From contig JBBDHG010000485.1 in the NCBI GenBank assembly GCA_037951165.1, positions 1 through 64,000 on the forward strand: DNA of 64,000 bases, read 5' to 3'. A program made the translations under genes and the position numbers. The first letter of the stretch is position 1. Each line of letters begins with the position of its first letter. This DNA is from Lophius americanus. Its lineage: Eukaryota; Chordata; Actinopteri; Lophiiformes; Lophiidae. Below are positions 37,870 through 50,400 of the stretch, piece by piece. The notes below the pieces were generated by a model. The model saw only the letters and a program-made list of their open reading frames with translations. It searched no databases and was not told where the DNA came from.

Positions 37870-40800
37870 GCTCCAAAAGCACTTAGAAGCAGGTTTCAAG
37901 CTAGATATAATAAGATTTGCTTTAAAATTGAATGCAAACAGGGTTTATACTAACTTTCATTTTTTTAGCTGAAATCATAAACTTTGTAATTTTGGCCTTG
38001 TCTCTCTGAGGTAAGTCTGTTTTTGCAACATGTGTCAATTTGCTCCAAAAACACTTAGAAGCAGGTTTCAAGCTAGATATAATCAGATTTGCTTTAAATT
38101 GAAGGAAAATAAGGTTTTTACTAACTTTCATTTTTTTAGCTTATATCACATACTCTTTATTTTTGGCCTTTTCTCGCTGAGGTAAGTCTGTTTTTGCAAA
38201 CATGTGTCAATTTGCTCCAAAAGCACTTAGAAGCAGGTTTCAAGCTAGATACAATAATATTTGCTCTAAATTGAATTCAGACAGGGTATATACTAACTTT
38301 GATTTTTTTAGTTGAAATCATAAACTTTCTAATTTTGGCCTTGTCTCTCTGAGTTAAGTCTGTTTTTGCAAACATGTGTCAATTTGCTCCAAAAGCACTT
38401 AGAAGCAGGTTTCAAGCTAGATATAAATCAGATTTGCTTTAATATGAAGGAATACAAGGTTATTACTAACTTTAATTTTTTTATCTGAAATGATAAACTT
38501 TGTAATTTTGGCCTCGTCTCTGTGAGGTAAGTCTGTTTTTGCAAACATGTGTCAATTTGCTCCAAAAGCACTTAGAATCAGGTTTCAAGCTAGATATAAT
38601 CAGATTTGCTTTAAATTGAAGGAAAATAAGGTTTTTACTAACTTTCATTTTTTTAGCTTATATCACATACTCTTTATTTTTGGCCTTGTCTCGCTGAGGT
38701 AAGTCTGTTTTTGCAAACATGTGTCAATTTGCTCCAAAAGCACTTAGAAGAAGGTTTCAAGCTAGATATAATCAGATTTGCTTTAATATGAAGGAATACA
38801 AGGTTATTACTAACTTTCATTTTTTTTAGCTGAAATCATAAACTTTGTAATTTTGGCCTTGTCTCTCTGAGGTAAGTCTGTTTTTGCAAACATGTGTCAA
38901 TTTGCTCCAAAAGCACTTAGAAGCAGGTTTCAAGCTAGATATAATTAGATTTGCTTTAAATTGAAGGAAAATAAGGTTTTTACTAACTTTCATTTTTTTA
39001 GCTTATATCACATACTCTTTATTTTTGGCCTTGTCTCGCTGAGGTAAGTCTGTTTTTGCAAACATGTGTCAATTTGCTCCAAAAGCACTTAGAAGCAGGT
39101 TTCAAGCTAGATATAATAAGATTTGCTTTAAATTGAATGCAAACAGGGTTTATACTAACTTTCATTTTTTTAGCTGAAATCATAAACTTTGTAATTTTGG
39201 CCTTGTCTCTCTGAGGTAAGTCTGTTTTTGCAAACATGTGTCAATTTGCTCCAAAAACACTTAGAAGCAGGTTTCAAGCTAGATATAATCAGATTTGCTT
39301 TAAATTGAAGGAAAATAAGGTTTTTACTAACTTTCATTTTTTTAGCTTATATCACATACTCTTTATTTTTGGCCTTTTCTCGCTGAGGTAAGTCTGTTTT
39401 TGCAAACATGTGTCAATTTGCTCCAAAAGCACTTAGAAGCAGGTTTCAAGCTAGATACAATAATATTTGCTCTAAATTGAATTCAGACAGGGTATATACT
39501 AACTTTGATTTTTTTAGTTGAAATCATAAACTTTCTAATTTTGGCCTTGTCTCTCTGAGTTAAGTCTGTTTTTGCAAACATGTGTCAATTTGCTCCAAAA
39601 GCACTTAGAAGCAGGTTTCAAGCTAGATATAATCAGATTTGCTTTAATATGAAGGAATACAAGGTTATTACTAACTTTAATTTTTTTAGCTGAAATCATA
39701 AACTTTGTAATTTTGGCCTCGTCTCTGTGAGGTAAGTCTGTTTTTGCAAACATGTGTCAATTTGCTCCAAAAGCACTTAGAATCAGGTTTCAAGCTAGAT
39801 ATAATCAGATTTGCTTTAAATTGAAGGAAAATAAGGTTTTTACTAACTTTCATTTTTTTAGCTTATATCACATACTCTTTATTTTTGGCCTTGTCTCGCT
39901 GAGGTAAGTCTGTTTTTGCAAACATGTGTCAATTTGCTCCAAAAGCACTTAGAAGAAGGTTTCAAGCTAGATATAATCAGATTTGCTTTAATATGAAGGA
40001 ATACAAGGTTATTACTAACTTTCATTTTTTTAGCTGAAATCATAAACTTTGTAATTTTGGCCTTGTCTCTCTGAGGTAAGTCTGTTTTTGCAAACATGTG
40101 TCAATTTGCTCCAAAAGCACTTAGAAGCAGGTTTCAAGCTAGATATAATTAGATTTGCTTTAAATTGAAGGAAAATAAGGTTTTTACTAACTTTCATTTT
40201 TTTAGCTTATATCACATACTCTTTATTTTTGGCCTTGTCTCGCTGAGGTAAGTCTGTTTTTGCAAACATGTGTCAATTTGCTCCAAAAGCACTTAGAAGC
40301 AGGTTTCAAGCTAGATATAATAAGATTTGCTTTAAATTGAATGCAAACAGGGTTTATACTAACTTTCATTTTTTTAGCTGAAATCATAAACTTTGTAATT
40401 TTGGCCTTGTCTCTCTGAGGTAAGTCTGTTTTTGCAAACATGTGTCAATTTGCTCCAAAAACACTTAGAAGCAGGTTTCAAGCTAGATATAATCAGATTT
40501 GCTTTAAATTGAAGGAAAATAAGGTTTTTACTAACTTTCATTTTTTTAGCTTATATCACATACTCTTTATTTTTGGCCTTTTCTCGCTGAGGTAAGTCTG
40601 TTTTTGCAAACATGTGTCAATTTGCTCCAAAAGCACTTAGAAGCAGGTTTCAAGCTAGATACAATAATATTTGCTCTAAATTGAATTCAGACAGGGTATA
40701 TACTAACTTTGATTTTTTTAGTTGAAATCATAAACTTTCTAATTTTGGCCTTGTCTCTCTGAGTTAAGTCTGTTTTTGCAAACATGTGTCAATTTGCTCC

Positions 40801-41483
40801 AAAAGCACTTAGAAGCAGGTTTCAAGCTAGATATAATCAGATTTGCTTTAATATGAAGGAATACAAGGTTATTACTAACTTTAATTTTTTTATCTGAAAT
40901 GATAAACTTTGTAATTTTGGCCTCGTCTCTGTGAGGTAAGTCTGTTTTTGCAAACATGTGTCAATTTGCTCCAAAAGCACTTAGAATCAGGTTTCAAGCT
41001 AGATATAATCAGATTTGCTTTAAATTGAAGGAAAATAAGGTTTTTACTAACTTTCATTTTTTTAGCTTATATCACATACTCTTTATTTTTGGCCTTGTCT
41101 CGCTGAGGTAAGTCTGTTTTTGCAAACATGTGTCAATTTGCTCCAAAAGCACTTAGAAGAAGGTTTCAAGCTAGATATAATCAGATTTGCTTTAATATGA
41201 AGGAATACAAGGTTATTACTAACTTTCATTTTTTTAGCTGAAATCATAAACTTTGTAATTTTGGCCTTGTCTCTCTGAGGTAAGTCTGTTTTTGCAAACA
41301 TGTGTCAATTTGCTCCAAAAGCACTTAGAAGCAGGTTTCAAGCTAGATATAATTAGATTTGCTTTAAATTGAAGGAAAATAAGGTTTTTACTAACTTTCA
41401 TTTTTTTAGCTTATATCACATACTCTTTATTTTTGGCCTTGTCTCGCTGAGGTAAGTCTGTTTTTGCAAACATGTGTCAATTT
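37870..41483 (+). repeat. Three tandem 7-unit repeats a-g (1204 bp)
   Basis: The a anchors lie at 37870, 39076 and 40280; the third copy ends at 41483. Copies two and three are exactly 1204 bp (7 x 172); the first is 1206 bp because of four one-base indels. All three have GCTCTAAATTGAATTC in unit c. Unit d keeps CTGAAATGATAAAC in copies one and three but has CTGAAATCATAAAC in copy two. This is the cleanest example of the 7-unit structure in the window. Confidence 0.95.
39764..39935 (+). repeat. Representative satellite unit (L1-RB type)
   Basis: This is one undamaged 172-bp unit, used here as reference. From the anchor it reads: the conserved box CTCCAAAAGCACTTAGAA and GGTTTCAAGCTAGATA (first 40 bases); a variable left part (about 41-80, here L1); the conserved ACTAACTTTCATTTTTTTAG (about 78-97); a variable right part (about 98-145, here RB with TTATATCACATACTC, GGCC and CTCGCTGAGG); and the conserved GTAAGTCTGTTTTTGCAAAC with ATGTGTCAATTT (about 141-172). 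The boundary is arbitrary because the array is continuous. The ACATGT palindrome and one GGCC occur in most units. Confidence 0.93.
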
Positions 41484-43891
41484 GCTCCAAAAGCACTTAG
41501 AAGCAGGTTTCAAGCTAGATATAATCAGATTTGCTTTAATATGAAGGAATACAAGGTTATTACTAACTTTCATTTTTTTAGCTGAAATCATAAACTTTGT
41601 AATTTTGGCCTCGTCTCTGTGAGGTAAGTCTGTTTTTGCAAACATGTGTCAATTTGCTCCAAAAGCACTTAGAATCAGGTTTCAAGCTAGATATAATCAG
41701 ATTTGCTTTAAATTGAAGGAAAATAAGGTTTTTACTAACTTTCATTTTTTTAGCTTATATCACATACTCTTTATTTTTGGCCTTGTCTCGCTGAGGTAAG
41801 TCTGTTTTTGCAAACATATGTCAATTTGCTCCAAAAGCACTTAGAAGAAGGTTTCAAGCTAGATATAATCAGATTTGCTTTAATATGAAGGAATACAAGG
41901 TTATTACTAACTTTCATTTTTTTAGCTGAAATCATAAACTTTGTAATTTTGGCCTTGTCTCTCTGAGGTAAGTCTGTTTTTGCAAACATGTGTCAATTTG
42001 CTCCAAAAGCACTTAGAAGCAGGTTTCAAGCTAGATATAATTAGATTTGCTTTAAATTGAAGGAAAATAAGGTTTTTACTAACTTTCATTTTTTTAGCTT
42101 ATATCACATACTCTTTATTTTTGGCCTTGTCTCGCTGAGGTAAGTCTGTTTTTGCAAACATGTGTCAATTTGCTCCAAAAGCACTTAGAAGCAGGTTTCA
42201 AGCTAGATAAATATCAGATTTGTTTTAATATGAAGGAATACAAGGTTATTACTAACTTTCATTTTTTTAGCTGAAATCATAAACTTTGTAATTTTGGCCT
42301 TGTCTCTCTGAGGTAAGTCTGTTTTTGCAATTATGTGTCAATTTGCTCCAAAAGCACTTAGAAGCAAGTTTCAAGCTAGATACAATAATATTTGCTTTAA
42401 ACTGAATGCAGACAGGGTATATACTAACTTTCATTTTTTTAGCTGAAATCATAAACTTTGTAATTTTGGCCTTGTCTCGCTGAGGTAAGTCTGTTTTTGC
42501 AAACATGTGTCAATTTGCTCCAAAAGCACTTAGAAGCAGGTTTCAAGCTAGATACAATAATATTTGCTTTAAATTGAATGCAGACAGGGTATATACTAAC
42601 GTTCATTTTTTTAGTTGAAATGATAAACTTTGTAATTTTGGCCTTGTCTCTCTGAGGTAAGTCTGTTTTTGCAAACATGTGTCAATTTGCTCCAAAAGCA
42701 CTTAGAAGCAGGATTCAAGCTAGATATAATCAGATTTGCTTTAATATGAAAGAATACAAGGTTATTACTAACTTTCATTTTTTTAGCTAAAATCATAAAC
42801 TTTTAATTTTGGCCTTGTCTCTCTGAGGTAAGTCTGTTTTTGCAAACATGTGTCAATTTGCTCCAAAAGCTCTTAGAAGCAGGTGTCAAACTAGATTTAA
42901 TCAGATTTGCTTTAAATTGATTCAAAATAAGGTTTTCACTAGCTTTCATTTTTTTAGCTGAAATCACATGCTATTTATTTTTGGCCTTTTCTCGCTGAGG
43001 TAAGCCTATTTTTGCAAATATCGGTAATTTTGCTCCAAAAGCACTTAGAAGCAGGTTTCAAGCTAGATATAATCAGATTTGCTTTAATATGAAGGAATAC
43101 AAGGTTATTACTAACTTTCATTTTTTTAGCTGAAATCATAAACTTTGTAATTTTGGCCTTGTCTCTCTGAGGTAAGTCTGTTTTTGCAAACATGTGTCAA
43201 TTTGCTCCAAGAGGACTTAGAAGCAAGTTTCAAGCTAGATATAATAAGATTTGCTTTAAATTGAATGCAAACAGGGTTTATACTAACTTTCATTTTTTTA
43301 GCTGAAATCATAAACTTTGTAATTTTGGCCTTGTCTCTCTGAGGTAAGTCTGTTTTTGCAAACATGTGTCAATTTGCTCCAAAAACACTTAGAAGCAGGT
43401 TTCAAGCTAGATATAATAAGATTTGCTTTAATATGAAGGAATACAAGGTTATTACTAACTTTCATTTTTTTAGCTAAAAACATAAACTTTGTAATTTTGG
43501 CCTTGTCTCTCTGAGGTAAGTCTGTTTATGCAAACATGTGTCAATTTGCTCCAAAAGCACTTAGAAGCAGGTTTCAAGCTAGATATAATCAGATTTGCTT
43601 TAAATTGAAGGAAAATAAGGTTTTTACTAACTTTCATTTTTTTAGCTGAAATCATAAACTTTGTAATTTTGGCCTTGTCTCGCTGAGGTAAGTCTGTTTT
43701 TGCAAACATGTGTCAATTTGCTCCAAAAGCACTTAGAAGTAGGTTTCAAGCTAGATACAATAATATTTGCTTTAAATTGAATTCAGACAGGGTATATACT
43801 AACTTTGATTTTTTTAGTTGAAATCATAAACTTTCTAATTTTGGCCTTGTCTCTCTGAGTTAAGTCTGTTTTTGCAAACATGTGTCAATTT
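41484..43891 (+). repeat. 7-unit remnant, then linker with TTGCAATTATG and RC
   Basis: Starts with a d-type unit in the position of a (units a-c skipped), then e (followed by CAAACATATGTC), f and g. Then come L2 with TAGATAAATATCAG, the TTGCAATTATG unit (about 42329), L4 with ACGTTC, an L2 unit with CAGGATTCAAGC, an L1-like unit with TTGATTCAAAATAAGG leading to RC (about 43002), L2, an L3 unit with CCAAGAGGACTTAG (about 43208), an L2 unit with GCTAAAAACATAAAC, L1-RA and c. It recurs at about 51.4-53.5 kb. Confidence 0.88.
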
Positions 43892-46113
43892 GCTCCAAAA
43901 GCACTTAGAAGCAGGTTTCAAGCTAGATATAATCAGATTTGCTTTAATATGAAGGAATACAAGGTTATTACTAACTTTAATTTTTTTAGCTGAAATCATA
44001 AACTTTGTAATTTTGGCCTCGTCTCTGTGAGGTAAGTCTGTTTTTGCAAACATGTGTCAATTTGCTCCAAAAGCACTTTGAATCAGGTTTCAAGCTAGAT
44101 ATAATCAGATTTGCTTTAAATTGAAGGAAAATAAGGTTTTTACTAACTTTCATTTTTTTAGTTTATATCACATACTCTTTATTTTTGGCCTTGTCTCGCT
44201 GAGGTAAGTCTGTTTTTGCAAACATGTGTCAATTTGCTCCAAAAGCACTTAGAAGAAGGTTTCAAGCTAGATATAATCAGATTTGCTTTAATATGAAGGA
44301 ATACAAGGTTCTTACTAACTTTCATTTTTTAGCTGAAATCATAAACTTTGTAATTTTGGCCTCGTCTCTCTGAGGTGAGTCTGTTTTTGCAAACATGTGT
44401 CAATTTGCTCCAAAAGCACTTAGAATCAGGTTTCAAGCTAGATATAATCAGATTTGCTTTAAATTGAAGGAAAATAAGGTTTTTACTAACTTTCATTTTT
44501 TTAACTTATATCACATACTCTTTATTTTTGGCCTTGTCTCGCTGAGGTAAGTCTGTTTTTGCAAACATGTGTCAATTTGCTCCAAAAGCACTTAGAAGCA
44601 GGTGTCAAGCTAGATATAATCAGATTTGTTCTAATATGAAGGAATACAAGGTTATTACTAACTTTCATTTTTTTAGCTGAAATCATAAACTTTGTAATTT
44701 TGGCCTTGTCTCTCTGAGGTAAGTCTGTTTTTGCAATTATGTGTCAATTTGCTCCAAAAGCACTTAGAAGCAAGTTTCAAGCTAGATATAATAAGATTTG
44801 CTTTAAATTGAATGCAAACAGGGTTTATACTAACTTTCATTTTTTTAGCTGAAATCATAAACTTTGTAATTTTGGCCTTGTCTCGCTGAGGTAAGTCTGT
44901 TTTTGAAAACATGTGTCAATTTGCTCCAAAAGCACTTAGAACCAGGTTTCAAGCTAGATACAATAATATTTGCTTTAAATTGAATGCAGACAGGGCATAT
45001 ACTAACTTTCATTTTTTTAGTTGAAATCATAAACTTTGTAATTTTGGCTTTATCTCTCTGAGGTAAGTCTGTTTTTGCAAACAACTGTCAATTTGCTCCA
45101 AAAACACTTAGAAGCAGGTTTCAAGCTAGATATAATAGGATTTGCTTTAAATTGAATGCAAACAGGGTGTATACTAACTTTCATTTTTTTAGCTGAAATC
45201 ACATGGTCTTAATTTTTGGCCTTGTCTAGCTGAGGTAAGCCTATTTTTGCAAATATTGGTAATTTTGCTCCAAAAGCACTTAGAAGCAGGTTTCAAGCTA
45301 GATACAATAATATTTGCTTTAAATTGAATACAGACAGGGTATATATTAACTTTCATTTTTTTAGTTGAAATCATAAACTTTGTAATTTTGGCCTTGTCTC
45401 TCTGAGGTAAGTCTGTTTTTGCAATTATGTGTCAATTTGCTCCAAAAGCATTTTCAAGCTAGATATAATAAGATTTGCTTTAAATTGAATGCAAACAGAG
45501 TTCATACTAACTTTCATTTTTTTAGCTGAAATCATAAACTTTGTAATTTTGGCTTTATCTCTGAGGTAAGTCTGTTTTTGCAAACAACTGTCAATTTGCT
45601 CCAAAAGCACTTAGAAGCAGGTTTCAAGCTAGATATATTCAGATTTGCTTTAATATGAAGGAATACAAGGTTATTACTAACTTTCATTTTTTTAGCTGAA
45701 ATCATAAACTTTGTAATTTTGGCTTTATCTCTCTGAGGTAAGTCTGTTTTTGCAAACAACTGTCAATTTGCTCCAAAAACACTTAGGAGCAGGTTTCAAG
45801 CTAGATATAATAAGATTTGCTTTAAATTGAATGCAAACAGGGTTTATACTAACTTTCATTTTTTTAGCTGAAATCATAAACTTTGTAATTTTGGCCTTGT
45901 CTCTCTGAGGTAAGTCTGTTTTTGCAAACATGTGTCAATTTGCTCCAAAAGCACTTAGAAGCAGGATTCAAGCTAGATATAATCAGATTTGCTTTAATAT
46001 GAAAGAATACAAGGTTATTACTAACTTTGATTTTTTTAGATGAAATCATAAACTTTCTAATTTTGGCCTTGTCTCTCTGAGTTAAGTCTGTTTTTGCAAA
46101 CATGTGTCAATTT
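43892..46113 (+). repeat. 13-unit higher-order repeat, copy 1 (2222 bp)
   Basis: The unit order is d, e (CACTTTGAATC), f (GGTTCTTACTAAC, one T short in the T run, GAGGTGAGTC), e-like, L2 (GGTGTCAAGC with TTGTTCTAAT), L3 (preceded by TTGCAATTATG), L4 (AGAACCAGG, GGGCATATAC), L3-RC (CATGGTCTTAATT), L4 (GAATACAGAC), the 12-bp-deletion unit, L2, L3 (CTTAGGAGC) and L2. Length is 13 x 172 minus 14, explained by the 12-bp deletion, the missing CT in TTTATCTCTGAGG and the missing T, with one balancing base elsewhere. The right halves with GGCTTTATCTC lose the GGCC site. Confidence 0.92.
45448..45459 (+). repeat. 12-bp deletion junction (diagnostic short unit)
   Basis: AAAAGCATTTTCAAGC replaces AAAAGCACTTAGAAGCAGGTTTCAAGC, removing 12 bp from the most conserved box. 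The same junction occurs at 47670, 55055, 56933 and 60015 and nowhere else in the window, so it tags every copy of the 13/11-unit family. Confidence 0.93.
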
Positions 46114-48163
46114 GCTCCAAAAGCACTTAGAAGCAGGTTTCAAGCTAGATATAATCAGATTTGCTTTAATATGAAGGAATACAAGGTTATTACTAACTTT
46201 AATTTTTTTAGCTGAAATCATAAACTTTGTAATTTTGGCCTCGTCTCTGTGAGGTAAGTCTGTTTTTGCAAACATGTGTCAATTTGCTCCAAAAGCACTT
46301 TGAATCAGGTTTCAAGCTAGATATAATCAGATTTGCTTTAAATTGAAGGAAAATAAGGTTTTTACTAACTTTCATTTTTTTAGCTTATATCACATACTCT
46401 TTATTTTTGGCCTTGTCTCGCTGAGGTAAGTCTGTTTTTGCAAACATGTGTCAATTTGCTCCAAAAGCACTTAGAAGAAGGTTTCAAGCTAGATATAATC
46501 AGATTTGCTTTAATATTAAGGAATACAAGGTTCTTACTAACTTTCATTTTTTAGCTGAAATCATAAACTTTGTAATTTTGGCCTCGTCTCTCTGAGGTGA
46601 GTCTGTTTTTGCAAACATGTGTCAATTTGCTCCAAAAGCACTTAGAATCAGGTTTCAAGCTAGATATAATCAGATTTGCTTTAAATTGAAGGAAAATAAG
46701 GTTTTTACTAACTTTCATTTTTTTAACTTATATCACATACTCTTTATTTTTGGCCTTGTCTCGCTGAGGTAAGTCTGTTTTTGCAAACATGTGTCAATTT
46801 GCTCCAAAAGCACTTAGAAGCAGGTGTCAAGCTAGATATAATCAGATTTGTTCTAATATGAAGGAATACAAGGTTATTACTAACTTTCATTTTTTTAGCT
46901 GAAATCATAAACTTTGTAATTTTGGCCTTGTCTCTCTGAGGTAAGTCTGTTTTTGCAATTATGTGTCAATTTGCTCCAAAAGCACTTAGAAGCAAGTTTC
47001 AAGCTAGATATAATAAGATTTGCTTTAAATTGAATGCAAACAGGGTTTATACTAACTTTCATTTTTTTAGCTGAAATCATAAACTTTGTAATTTTGGCCT
47101 TGTCTCGCTGAGGTAAGTCTGTTTTTTAAAACATGTGTCAATTTGCTCCAAAAGCACTTAGAACCAGGTTTCAAGCTAGATACAATAATATTTGCTTTAA
47201 ATTGAATGCAGACAGGGCATATACTAACTTTCATTTTTTTAGTTGAAATCATAAACTTTGTAATTTTGGCTTTATCTCTCTGAGGTAAGTCTGTTTTTGC
47301 AAACAACTGTCAATTTGCTCCAAAAACACTTAGAAGCAGGTTTCAAGCTAGATATAATAGGATTTGCTTTAAATTGAATGCAAACAGGGTGTATACTAAC
47401 TTTCATTTTTTTAGCTGAAATCACATGGTCTTAATTTTTGGCCTTGTCTAGCTGAGGTAAGCCTATTTTTGCAAATATTGGTAATTTTGCTCCAAAAGCA
47501 CTTAGAAGCAGGTTTCAAGCTAGATACAATAATATTTGCTTTAAATTGAATACAGACAGGGTATATATTAACTTTCATTTTTTTAGTTGAAATCATAAAC
47601 TTTGTAATTTTGGCCTTGTCTCTCTGAGGTAAGTCTGTTTTTGCAATTATGTGTCAATTTGCTCCAAAAGCATTTTCAAGCTAGATATAATAAGATTTGC
47701 TTTAAATTGAATGCAAACAGAGTTCATACTAACTTTCATTTTTTTAGCTGAAATCATAAACTTTGTAATTTTGGCTTTATCTCTGAGGTAAGTCTGTTTT
47801 TGCAAACAACTGTCAATTTGCTCCAAAAGCACTTAGAAGCAGGTTTCAAGCTAGATATAATCAGATTTGCTTTAATATGAAGGAATACAAGGTTATTACT
47901 AACTTTCATTTTTTTAGCTGAAATCATAAACTTTGTAATTTTGGCTTTATCTCTCTGAGGTAAGTCTGTTTTTGCAAACAACTGTCAATTTGCTCCAAAA
48001 ACACTTAGGAGCAGGTTTCAAGCTAGATATAATAAGATTTGCTTTAAATTGAATGCAAACAGGGTTTATACTAACTTTCATTTTTTTAGCTGAAATCATA
48101 AACTTTGTAATTTTGGCCTTGTCTCTCTGAGGTAAGTCTGTTTTTGCAAACATGTGTCAATTT
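46114..48163 (+). repeat. 13-unit higher-order repeat, copy 2 (12 units kept)
   Basis: Repeats copy 1 at +2222 bp through the CTTAGGAGC unit, then passes into b of the 7-unit repeat instead of the thirteenth unit. Private changes include TTTAATATTAAGG (about 46511) and GTCTGTTTTTTAAAACATG (about 47120). Confidence 0.92.
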
Positions 48164-50400
48164 GCTCCAAAAACACTTAGAAGCAGGTTTCAAGCTAGAT
48201 ATAATCAGATTTGCTTTAAATTGAAGGAAAATAAGGTTTTTACTAACTTTCATTTTTTTAGCTTATATCACATACTCTTTATTTTTGGCCTTTTCTCGCT
48301 GAGGTAAGTCTGTTTTTGCAAACATGTGTCAATTTGCTCCAAAAGCACTTAGAAGCAGGTTTCAAGCTAGATACAATAATATTTGCTTTAAATTGAATTC
48401 AGACAGGGTATATACTAACTTTGATTTTTTTAGTTGAAATCATAAACTTTCTAATTTTGGCCTTGTCTCTCTGAGTTAAGTCTGTTTTTGCAAACATGTG
48501 TCAATTTGCTCCAAAAGCACTTAGAAGCAGGTTTCAAGCTAGATATAATCAGATTTGCTTTAATATGAAGGAATACAAGGTTATTACTAACTTTAATTTT
48601 TTTAGCTGAAATCATAAACTTTGTAATTTTGGCCTCGTCTCTGTGAGGTAAGTCTGTTTTTGCAAACATGTGTCAATTTGCTCCAAAAGCACTTAGAATC
48701 AGGTTTCAAGCTAGATATAATCAGATTTGCTTTAAATTGAAGGAAAATAAGGTTTTTACTAACTTTCATTTTTTTAGCTTATATCACATACTCTTTATTT
48801 TTGGCCTTGTCTCGCTGAGGTAAGTCTGTTTTTGCAAACATGTGTCAATTTGCTCCAAAAGCACTTAGAAGAAGGTTTCAAGCTAGATATAATCAGATTT
48901 GCTTTAATATGAAGGAATACAAGGTTATTACTAACTTTCATTTTTTTAGCTGAAATCATAAACTTTGTAATTTTGGCCTTGTCTCTCTGAGGTAAGTCTG
49001 TTTTTGCAAACATGTGTCAATTTGCTCCAAAAGCACTTAGAAGCAGGTTTCAAGCTAGATATAATTAGATTTGCTTTAAATTGAAGGAAAATAAGGTTTT
49101 TACTAACTTTCATTTTTTTAGCTTATATCACATACTCTTTATTTTTGGCCTTGTCTCGCTGAGGTAAGTCTGTTTTTGCAAACATGTGTCAATTTGCTCC
49201 AATAGCACTTAGAAGCAGGTTTCAAGCTAGATATAATAAGATTTGCTTTAAATTGAATGCAAACAGGGTTTATACTAACTTTCATTTTTTTAGCTGAAAT
49301 CATAAACTTTGTAATTTTGGCCTTGTCTCTCTGAGGTAAGTCTGTTTTTGCAAACATGTGTCAATTTGCTCCAAAAACACTTAGAAGCAGGTTTCAAGCT
49401 AGATATAATCAGATTTGCTTTAAATTGAAGGAAAATAAGGTTTTTACTAACTTTCATTTTTTTTAGCTTATATCACATACTCTTTATTTTTGGCCTTTTC
49501 TCGCTGAGGTAAGTCTGTTTTTGCAAACATGTGTCAATTTGCTCCAAAAGCACTTAGAAGCAGGTTTCAAGCTAGATACAATAATATTTGCTTTAAATTG
49601 AATTCAGACAGGGTATATACTAACTTTGATTTTTTTAGTTGAAATCATAAACTTTCTAATTTTGGCCTTGTCTCTCTGAGTTAAGTCTGTTTTTGCAAAC
49701 ATGTGTCAATTTGCTCCAAAAGCACTTAGAAGCAGGTTTCAAGCTAGATATAATCAGATTTGCTTTAATATGAAGGAATACAAGGTTATTACTAACTTTA
49801 ATTTTTTTAGCTGAAATCATAAACTTTGTAATTTTGGCCTCGTCTCTGTGAGGTAAGTCTGTTTTTGCAAACATGTGTCAATTTGCTCCAAAAGCACTTA
49901 GAATCAGGTTTCAAGCTAGATATAATCAGATTTGCTTTAAATTGAAGGAAAATAAGGTTTTTACTAACTTTCATTTTTTTAGCTTATATCACATACTCTT
50001 TATTTTTGGCCTTGTCTCGCTGAGGTAAGTCTGTTTTTGCAAACATGTGTCAATTTGCTCCAAAAGCACTTAGAAGAAGGTTTCAAGCTAGATATAATCA
50101 GATTTGCTTTAATATGAAGGAATACAAGGTTATTACTAACTTTCATTTTTTTAGCTGAAATCATAAACTTTGTAATTTTGGCCTTGTCTCTCTGAGGTAA
50201 GTCTGTTTTTGCAAACATGTGTCAATTTGCTCCAAAAGCACTTAGAAGCAGGTTTCAAGCTAGATATAATTAGATTTGCTTTAAATTGAAGGAAAATAAG
50301 GTTATTACTAACTTTCATTTTTTTAGCTTATATCACATACTCTTTATTTTTGGCCTTGTCTCGCTGAGGTAAGTCTGTTTTTGCAAACATGTGTCAATTT
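48164..50400 (+). repeat. 7-unit repeat, b-phased (1204 bp) plus six units
   Basis: b-c-d-e-f-g-a at 48164-49367 is followed by b-c-d-e-f-g at 49368-50400, which is one base longer than six units owing to an 8-T run near 49460. It corresponds to about 39.25-41.5 kb at +8916 bp. Unit d here has CTGAAATCATAAAC, like copy two of the earlier set, and unit c has CTTTAAATT rather than CTCTAAATT. Confidence 0.92.

Larger units (their letters stand above)
32561..38830. other. Cluster of single-base indels (probable consensus errors)
   Basis: About 25 one-base insertions or deletions lie in 6.3 kb, mostly in homopolymers. Examples: GGTTTTCAAGC (32561), TGTTTTGCAAAC (32861), TTTTTGGGCC (33691), GCTGAGTAAG (34051), TTTGCCTCC (34086), AGCTGAATCATAAACTTGTA (35560), TTGCTCAAAAGC (36151), GCACTAGAAG (36675), TTTTGCAACATG (38024). 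The paralogous 24-28 kb and the next 39-42 kb have almost none. A poorly polished or single-read stretch is the simplest explanation. Confidence 0.75.

Noticed and set aside
39076..41483. Tandem repeat within a large repetitive protein gene
   Set aside because: Neither the 172-bp unit nor the 1204-bp 7-unit repeat is divisible by 3, and every frame carries stops within each unit or two.
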